A DNA stretch of 6,330 nt, taken from the NCBI GenBank assembly GCA_031262895.1, contig JAISGW010000017.1:1-6330 (forward strand). Reading direction: 5' to 3'. Source of the stretch: Tannerella sp. (GTDB taxonomy: Bacteria > Bacteroidota > Bacteroidia > Bacteroidales > Tannerellaceae). Both the position numbers and the translations under genes were made by a program. Shown here one piece after another: positions 1-4,283 of the stretch. A model generated the notes under the pieces. It was not told the origin of the DNA. It searched no databases and worked only from the letters and a program-made list of their open reading frames with translations. Numbering within the stretch: position 1 is the first letter of the stretch; each line of letters starts with the position of its first letter.

Positions 1-45
1 GACCTCACGGCTGCGCCGCATAAATATCATAAATGGACAATATCG
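1..45. other. Downstream flank of the large lipoprotein gene
   Basis: No gene. CGGC-TGC-GCCG (8-18) is a small triloop palindrome, and GCGCCGCATAAAT (13-25) matches GCGCAGCATAAAT (4052-4064) at 12 of 13 bases. The intergenic repeat family may therefore also follow this gene. No terminator is visible within these bases. Confidence 0.35.
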
Positions 46-3000
46 TTAACCCAATACACCTCTTTGATAAACACTAAATTTTATGCTTTTCCCGTTGGCG
101 CTGACCGTAATTACACAAGTACGGCCCACAGCATTATTCGTAGTTACCTTGAATGCAACGGCTTGCCCGCTTGTGCCCGATGCTTTAGTGAAAGTAAGCC
201 AGCTTGCGTCGCATGAGGCAGTCCAAGAGCTGTAATTGGTCGTCACCGTCGGGCCAGTATACGTATTAGAATTCTTTGAAACCTCGATCTGGCCAGTAGA
301 GGAGAGGCTCAAGGTCGTGGCCGCTGCTTGCTGCGTGACGCTCAGGGTGACACTCAGCCCGTTGGCACTGACCGTAATCGAACCCGAACGGCTTCCGGCG
401 GAACTCGGATTGTTGGACACGCTGTACTTGAGGTTCTGCCCGTTGCTGCCGGAGGCCGTGACACCCGTAATCCAGGAGGTATTGCTCAGGCCGTTCCAAG
501 AGGAGTAGTTGGTCGTGACCACGGGGCCTGTGACACTCTGGGAGGAGCTGCTAACCGTCTGCGTCATGGCAGAGAGGCTCAGCGTGGCGGCCGAGGCCGT
601 CTGCGTGACCGAGAAGGTGCGGAGCACCCCGTTGGCGCTGACGATGATGTAGCCTGTCCTGTTGTATGAATTGGGATTCTCCGTAACGCTGTAACGCAGG
701 TTCTCGCCGTTCTGGCCGGAGGCCGTGACGCCCACTATCCAGGAGTCGTTGCTCAGGGCCGTCCAGCCGCCGCTGTTGTTGGTCGTCACCTTCGGGCCGA
801 GAATGTCGGTCTGCGCCACCTTGTTCAGGGTGTCGTAAGCCATGGAAAGCATCAGGATGGTGGCCTCGTGCTTGTCAGCTACCGCGCAGACACGGAAGCC
901 CGTGGAGGTGTTGTAGCTGGCTGGGGCGAGGCTGCCGCGGTAGGTCGACGAGGCGTTGGCGCCGGGGGTGCCCCAGGAGCCGCCGCGGATGACGCGTTGC
1001 GTGGGGCTGCCCGTGAGGGGCGCGCCGTCGGGGTCGGTAGCCGTGGGCGCCGGGTAAGAGCTGCCGTACCAGTCGCTGCACCATTCGGCCACGTTGCCGC
1101 ACATGTCCATCAGGTTCCAGGAGCTTTTGCCTTCGGCCGCCGTGCCCACCGCGTGCGTCTTCGAGGCGCTGTTCGCCTGCACCCAGCCGTAGTCGTCGTT
1201 CCAGATGTTTCCCAAGCCGTTGTACAGCAGATAAGGCAGGCCGCAGATGGCCGCGTTCTCCCACTGCGCTTCCGTGGGCAGGCTGAAATGGTAGTTGCTG
1301 ATTTTCGAGTTCAGCCAGTTGCAATAGGCATCCGCGCCGGCCCAGGTCACATTGATGACGGGGTAATCTTCGTAGCCTACGGCGGCCTGCCATTGGTTAT
1401 TCTTATAGGTCAAGCCCCAGGCCTGCGTATATATCCAGACGGGATAGCCCGAGACCAAACATCCGGAGGCGTCTATGTGGATGTCGTTAAGGAAGGCGGC
1501 GTATTGGGCGTTGGTCACTTCCGTGGTACTCATATAATAGTCCTGCGTGAGCGTGACGGCCGAGCTGCCGAGCAAGGCGCCGTCGGCATTGGTCACCGTG
1601 CCCGTAGGCTGGCAGCCCGTATAGAACAGGCCCTTGGGGATGAAGGCCATGTCGAACAGGTAGGTGATGCTGTCGGTGCTTACCGTGAAGTGCGTCAGCG
1701 CGCCGCCGTTGTCGAAAGGAGCCTGCGTGACCTTGAACTCCCGCTTGGCCGTGTCGGCGTATAGGGTGATGACGCCCGTTCGGGTAGCACCGCTGTTGTT
1801 GCGAGAGGTGCTGTACACCAAGCTGTCGCCGTCGTAGCCCAAGACACCCACGGGATTCTCTATGCTCAGCCAGCCACCGCCCGAAGTCACCTCGACCGTA
1901 TAGCTCGGCTGGTTCGTACGTATCATGCCGGCCGTCACCTGCATGTGTGCCAGACCCGAAAGCAGGGTGTCCGAAAGCTCCTCAGCGCCCGAAAGGCCGC
2001 CGAGCAGTTGCAGCGTCGGGGGCGTCGGAACCTGTTGCGTGCTGTCGTAACCGTCTATGCTGCCCACCCCGAACTCTATCCGCGGGAAGGCCTTGCCGTC
2101 GAACTCGAAGAGGAACTGGTAGCGCTTCCCCATCTGGAAGGCGAAAGCGTTCAACCGGGGCAGGCCCGAGAAATCAGGCTCTCCCTGGTAGTAGCCTTCC
2201 TGGTAAAGTCTCATGAAGGGATAATAGGCGCGGGTGCCCGGCGAAGCCACGATTTGCATGCTGTTGGAAGCCCGGTATGTGATGAGGATGCCCGGGTCAA
2301 CCGGTTCGTCCTCGCCCTTGTGCAGCACTTTGCTGGCCGTAAAGCCCACGTTGAAGCCCTGCGGCAGCACCGGCACCTGCTCCGTAGGTGCCGTCAGGCT
2401 GACGTAGGCTGCGTTGGCGCCTTTCGGCGGCAGGCTGATGGCGTAGCTGCCGTCGGCCTGCTGGGGGATGCCCGCCGTGTAATCGGCCGGGCTGCCCTGA
2501 CCCGTCCAATAAATGTCGTCACCGGAAAAGAAGTCCTGCGAGAGGTCTATCTTGCCATGGGTGCTGAGGTTGATGAGCTGCACCTTCTCTATCGTCACGT
2601 TCAGGTCCTTCGTCGTGTTGCGCGCCGCGAAAGTCGCCATCGAAAGCGCGTGGAGGAACTCGAGGCCCACCGTGTCGCCCTTGCTCAGCGCTTGCTTCTT
2701 GTATGCGATAAGAAAGTCTTCCGGCAGTTTCGCCACGCCGGGCTTCGAGCCGGAAAAAGCAGGCCCCGGGTCGGTGGGCACCTGGTAATCTATGGAGGCG
2801 TTGTCTTTGGGGGTGGCGGCGTTCATCCCCGAGGTGAAGCCGTTGACGTTCACCGAGGCCGCCGGCGAGTAGGCGTAAAAGCTCACCGCGTCTTCCTTCG
2901 CCGGCCAATACAGTACGGGCGAATAGGTCCAGTGCCCGTTCGTGTCCTTCCGTAATACATTGATGCCTTCGAAAAAATTAAAGCCGGTTCCGCTGTCTGA

Positions 3001-3225
3001 AGTCTGCTTGCCCGGTAGCGAGGACTGCGGCAGGTTGGCCGAAACCTTGAAATTCGTGATGTTGTTGCCGTCAATGATGGGCGCCTTCGTCGCCGAAGCC
3101 GCCGACGAATTGAAGCCTATCAGCGTGCTGTCGCCGTAAACCGGCTGCTCCGTGCCGCCCTTGTCTATGGTTTCTTCCGTCTCCGTACATGCTGCAAGTG
3201 CCAACGCAAACAATAAGGCGAGCAC
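46..3225 (-). CDS. Multidomain fimbrillin-family lipoprotein with BACON and FGE-like (C-type lectin fold) domains
   Basis: Predicted large surface lipoprotein of 1059 residues, probably an adhesin or pilus-associated protein. Residues 2-12 are hydrophobic and end in lipobox LAAC (Cys13), followed by acidic TETEE, compatible with surface-exposed Bacteroidota lipoproteins. About 36-400 is a fimbrillin (Mfa-like) domain with FYAYSPAASVNVN, LEFLHALSMATFAARN, PVLPQG and FQMGKRYQFLF. About 405-503 is a BACON-like domain ending FKVTQAPF. About 526-782 is an FGE/SUMF1-like domain (MAFIPKG, MSTTEVTNAQYAAFLN, LPTEAQWENAA, NLMDMCGNVAEW, RVIRGGSW, GFRVC). Three BACON repeats of about 90 residues end the protein. 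The FGE domain lacks the catalytic cysteines between RGGSW and GFRVC, so binding is likelier than catalysis. The GTG at 3225 is the only ATG/GTG/TTG in this open frame, but it gives no basic n-region; the frame stays open to 3336, next to a G10 tract (see regulatory entry). Coding is certain; function is inferred. Confidence 0.92.
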   Translation of the reverse strand: MLALLFALALAACTETEETIDKGGTEQPVYGDSTLIGFNSSAASATKAPIIDGNNITNFKVSANLPQSSLPGKQTSDSGTGFNFFEGINVLRKDTNGHWTYSPVLYWPAKEDAVSFYAYSPAASVNVNGFTSGMNAATPKDNASIDYQVPTDPGPAFSGSKPGVAKLPEDFLIAYKKQALSKGDTVGLEFLHALSMATFAARNTTKDLNVTIEKVQLINLSTHGKIDLSQDFFSGDDIYWTGQGSPADYTAGIPQQADGSYAISLPPKGANAAYVSLTAPTEQVPVLPQGFNVGFTASKVLHKGEDEPVDPGILITYRASNSMQIVASPGTRAYYPFMRLYQEGYYQGEPDFSGLPRLNAFAFQMGKRYQFLFEFDGKAFPRIEFGVGSIDGYDSTQQVPTPPTLQLLGGLSGAEELSDTLLSGLAHMQVTAGMIRTNQPSYTVEVTSGGGWLSIENPVGVLGYDGDSLVYSTSRNNSGATRTGVITLYADTAKREFKVTQAPFDNGGALTHFTVSTDSITYLFDMAFIPKGLFYTGCQPTGTVTNADGALLGSSAVTLTQDYYMSTTEVTNAQYAAFLNDIHIDASGCLVSGYPVWIYTQAWGLTYKNNQWQAAVGYEDYPVINVTWAGADAYCNWLNSKISNYHFSLPTEAQWENAAICGLPYLLYNGLGNIWNDDYGWVQANSASKTHAVGTAAEGKSSWNLMDMCGNVAEWCSDWYGSSYPAPTATDPDGAPLTGSPTQRVIRGGSWGTPGANASSTYRGSLAPASYNTSTGFRVCAVADKHEATILMLSMAYDTLNKVAQTDILGPKVTTNNSGGWTALSNDSWIVGVTASGQNGENLRYSVTENPNSYNRTGYIIVSANGVLRTFSVTQTASAATLSLSAMTQTVSSSSQSVTGPVVTTNYSSWNGLSNTSWITGVTASGSNGQNLKYSVSNNPSSAGSRSGSITVSANGLSVTLSVTQQAAATTLSLSSTGQIEVSKNSNTYTGPTVTTNYSSWTASCDASWLTFTKASGTSGQAVAFKVTTNNAVGRTCVITVSANGKSIKFSVYQRGVLG
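64..861 (-). repeat. Three tandem BACON domain repeats (C-terminus of the 46-3225 gene)
   Basis: Protein repeats lie at about residues 789-875, 879-965 and 969-1054, a period of about 90 residues (270 bp). Each has the order LSLS/LSMA strand, GPxVTTN, a Trp, W(I/L) turn, ASGxxGxxxxxSV, then SxSITVSANG-like and FSVTQ-like strands. BACON domains in Bacteroidota are usually linked to carbohydrate or mucin contact, or act as spacers; here they would extend or follow the lectin-fold domain. The first two repeats are the closest pair (VGVTASG and TGVTASG), and the third is more diverged (TFTKASG). DNA-level similarity could allow repeat-number change by recombination. Confidence 0.85.
880..1650 (-). 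other. FGE/SUMF1-like domain of C-type lectin fold, predicted non-catalytic
   Basis: This part of the large lipoprotein (residues about 526-782) carries the standard family landmarks in order: MAFIPKG, STTEVTNAQY, YPVINVTWAGADAYCNWLN, SLPTEAQWENAA, MCGNVAEWCSDWYG, RVIRGGSW and GFRVC. True formylglycine-generating enzymes have two active-site cysteines shortly after the RGGS motif. Here that stretch (GTPGANASSTYRG) has none. The fold is also used as a ligand-binding scaffold, including in hypervariable proteins, which fits a lipoprotein flanked by BACON domains better than an enzyme. Confidence 0.8.
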
Positions 3226-3317
3226 ATAATTAATGGAAAATGGCCAATGGATAATCCGGCGTGGCCGGGGAGAAACAAATGGCCTTACGTTTCTTCTTCT
3301 GCGGGGAAAGCGATTTA

Positions 3318-3325
3318 CAAATCTA
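3318..3325 (-). promoter_or_regulatory. Putative Bacteroidota -7 promoter box TAGATTTG
   Basis: On the minus strand TAGATTTG matches the Bacteroides -7 consensus TAnnTTTG exactly and would start transcription near 3310, leaving a leader of about 85 nt before the GTG at 3225. A TTTA (3346-3343) is the best nearby -33-like element, 17 nt upstream and so shorter than the usual spacing of about 19-21. The spacer is mostly the G10 tract, so tract length would change promoter geometry. If this is the real promoter, the ATGs at 3337 and 3343 are not transcribed from it. Confidence 0.45.
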
Positions 3326-3335
3326 CCCCCCCCCC
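3326..3335 (-). repeat. Homopolymer tract of ten G (ten C on the plus strand)
   Basis: An uninterrupted C10 on the given strand. It is directly followed on the minus strand by TAGATTTG and preceded by TTAAT. A related TAGATTTA lies on its other side (3342-3349). Tracts of this length are prone to slipped-strand length change. Exact length can also be a sequencing artefact. Confidence 0.95.
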
Positions 3336-3408
3336 ATTAACATAAATCTACACTTTGTCATGTTCACTGTCTTTATAATTTACTTGTCTTCTTGTTTCAT
3401 GCCCCGAA

Positions 3409-3435
3409 CCGCCGGACGGGGACGCTTTCCGGCGG
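3409..3435. repeat. 8-bp inverted repeat (hairpin) upstream of the poly-G region
   Basis: CCGCCGGA (3409-3416) and TCCGGCGG (3428-3435) are perfectly complementary around an 11-nt loop. A second pairing, CCCCG (3402-3406) with CGGGG (3417-3421), overlaps the loop and would compete. No T run follows on either strand, so I do not call it a terminator. Confidence 0.6.
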
Positions 3436-3465
3436 CAAAAGTAGGGCGCATAAGCCATGCGGCAG

Positions 3466-3505
3466 GTGACAAATCGTACAAATCGAGTGACAAATCGTAC
3501 AAATC
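3466..3505. repeat. 19-bp direct repeat pair containing four ACAAATC heptamers
   Basis: GTGACAAATCGTACAAATC occurs at 3466-3484 and again at 3487-3505, identical and separated by 2 nt (period 21). Inside, ACAAATC starts at 3469, 3478, 3490 and 3499 (spacing 9, 12, 9). On the minus strand this is GATTTGT four times. A repressor or activator site array about 240-280 nt upstream of the lipoprotein start is possible, as is a short tandem duplication without function. Confidence 0.85.
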
Positions 3506-3570
3506 AGCAGGGACGAGACGACAGGCTTCAGGGATGAGCGGACAGGAGGCAGGATGCAGCCAAGCCTGAA

Positions 3571-3913
3571 GGCAACCAAATGTGACTCATTAATTGCTAT
3601 TACACGATTAGTCACCTTTATTTGCCGGCGGAATACCCTGCACCCGTTAGGGGGCGCATCTGGGTAGCCTGCCGGCCATGCCGGCAGGGAAAGGGCATCA
3701 TAAGAGGTTTTGCCTCCGTAGGAGGCTTATCTATGGCAGGTTTGCCACCTACGGCGGCCGGAATTCTATCGCATCCTCTACCAGCCGGCATGGCCGGCTG
3801 GCTATCCAGATTAAGGCGCTATGCGCCTCTCATTGTCCCTGCGCAGGATGCAATGTAAGGCAAGCAAATGAAACTACTTGCGTTATAACAATCATTAGTC
3901 GCCATTGGTTGCC
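3571..3913. repeat. Large imperfect inverted repeat (about 340 bp, nested hairpins)
   Basis: The ends are related in inverted orientation: 3571-3596 begins GGCAACCAA and 3889-3913 ends TTGGTTGCC. Moving inwards, GGGGCGCATCTGGGTAGCC (about 3651-3669) faces a diverged inverted copy in 3800-3830. The perfect hairpin at 3668-3688 (9-bp stems, loop CAT) faces 3781-3801 (9-bp stems, loop ATG), and GCCTCC-GTA-GGAGGC (3712-3726) faces GCCACC-TAC-GGCGGC (3744-3758). All pairs share a centre near 3735-3742. The whole is two diverged head-to-head arms, one carrying extra small hairpins (3814-3828, 3831-3855). It has no transposase or credible ORF. It may be a MITE-like or dispersed repeat, or a structured RNA. 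Confidence 0.65.
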
Positions 3914-4181
3914 GTTCGCTTTCAGCGAACGGCAACCAAAGGCAAAATGGCCGAAGGCCATGCGCTGAAAGCGCTAATCAATAGCCCGCCGCAAGCGCGA
4001 AGCGCGCCGCGTCGGGTCGGAGGTCGGGTAAATGAATATTGCGCGCTGTATGCGCAGCATAAATGAATGATGCTGCCCTTGCAGGGCGCAGACCTATCTA
4101 TTCGTCTTCCAACCCAACGCGGCGGCCTTCGGCCTTGCGGTGGGCTGCCGATATTGCCTTTCAGGCAAGGGCTTTCAGCCC
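3905..4181. repeat. Cluster of short palindromes with three-base loops
   Basis: Perfect stems around triloops: 3905-3939 (16-bp stem, loop TTC), 3947-3961 (6 bp, GAA), 3962-3974 (5 bp, GAA), 3995-4005 (4 bp, GAA), 4075-4087 (5 bp, TGC), 4124-4134 (4 bp, TTC), 4154-4168 (6 bp, TTC) and 4169-4181 (5 bp, TTC). The first overlaps the end of the large inverted repeat. Outer pairings such as CCCA/TGGG (4113-4143) and CCGA/TCGG (4148-4188) enclose some of them. AAATGAAT followed by a palindrome occurs twice, 31 bp apart (4030 and 4061). It looks like a composite intergenic repeat array; no protein-coding potential is evident. Confidence 0.75.
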
Positions 4182-4201
4182 ATTTTCGGTCTGCGGCCTG
4201 T

Positions 4202-4242
4202 AAAAATTCACGACCTCCCCCAGATGCAGGGAAGGCCGTGAA
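4202..4242 (-). terminator. Probable intrinsic terminator of the 4284-6330 gene
   Basis: On the minus strand TTCACGGCCTTCC (4242-4230) can pair with GGGAGGTCGTGAA (4219-4207) over 13 positions, two of them G-U, with a 10-nt loop and five T (4206-4202) directly after the stem. It begins 41 nt after the stop codon. An overlapping alternative stem competes with it (next entry). Confidence 0.6.
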
Positions 4243-4259
4243 AAAATTCACGGCCTTCC
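4230..4259. repeat. 13-bp perfect hairpin overlapping the terminator stem
   Basis: On the minus strand GGAAGGCCGTGAA (4259-4247) and TTCACGGCCTTCC (4242-4230) pair perfectly around TTTT, 24 nt after the stop of the upstream gene. The second arm is the same segment used by the terminator stem, so the two folds exclude each other. No T run follows this stem itself. The arrangement resembles terminator/antiterminator pairs, but it sits after a stop codon, so stacked redundant terminators or mRNA 3'-end protection are equally possible. Confidence 0.7.
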
Positions 4260-4283
4260 TCAAATTTCACCTCTCTCCAAGCT

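Larger units (their letters stand above)
3226..3343 (-). promoter_or_regulatory. Poly-G leader: candidate phase-variable 5' extension of the 46-3225 gene
   Basis: Reading the minus strand, ATG at 3343 and ATG at 3337 are followed by a run of ten G (3326-3335). With ten G both ATGs read MLMGGG and stop at TAG (3325-3323). The frame of the downstream lipoprotein is stop-free from 3336 to its GTG at 3225 (37 codons). If the tract had nine or twelve G, these ATGs would enter that frame and add an Arg-rich segment (RFPRRRRNVRP, then RPRRIIHWPF) before the hydrophobic core and lipobox. The arithmetic is seen directly; that slippage controls expression is inference. The extension would be long for a lipoprotein n-region, a point against the model. 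Confidence 0.5.

Noticed and set aside
880..1650. Active formylglycine-generating enzyme
   Set aside because: The two catalytic cysteines expected after RGGS are absent and the domain is embedded in a surface lipoprotein.
868..2955. Long plus-strand frames (298 and 336 codons) opposite the lipoprotein gene
   Set aside because: They are antisense shadows of a clear GC-rich coding frame, Arg/Val-rich with no domain signature.
3409..3435. Intrinsic terminator
   Set aside because: Strong stem but no T run after it on either strand, and no gene ends nearby.
3261..3569. Plus-strand open frame of 102 codons in the intergenic region
   Set aside because: It crosses the C10 tract, the 19-bp direct repeats and a hairpin, has repeated low-complexity content (KSYKSSDKSYKSA) and no recognisable domain.
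3571..4260. CRISPR array or integron attC cassette array
   Set aside because: There is no constant repeat with unique spacers; the palindromes have different stems. No attC core-site order or cassette genes are visible.
3622..4263. Other intergenic open frames on both strands (78-113 codons)
   Set aside because: They run through palindromes and inverted repeats, so their translations are by-products of repeats; no family motifs or plausible start context.
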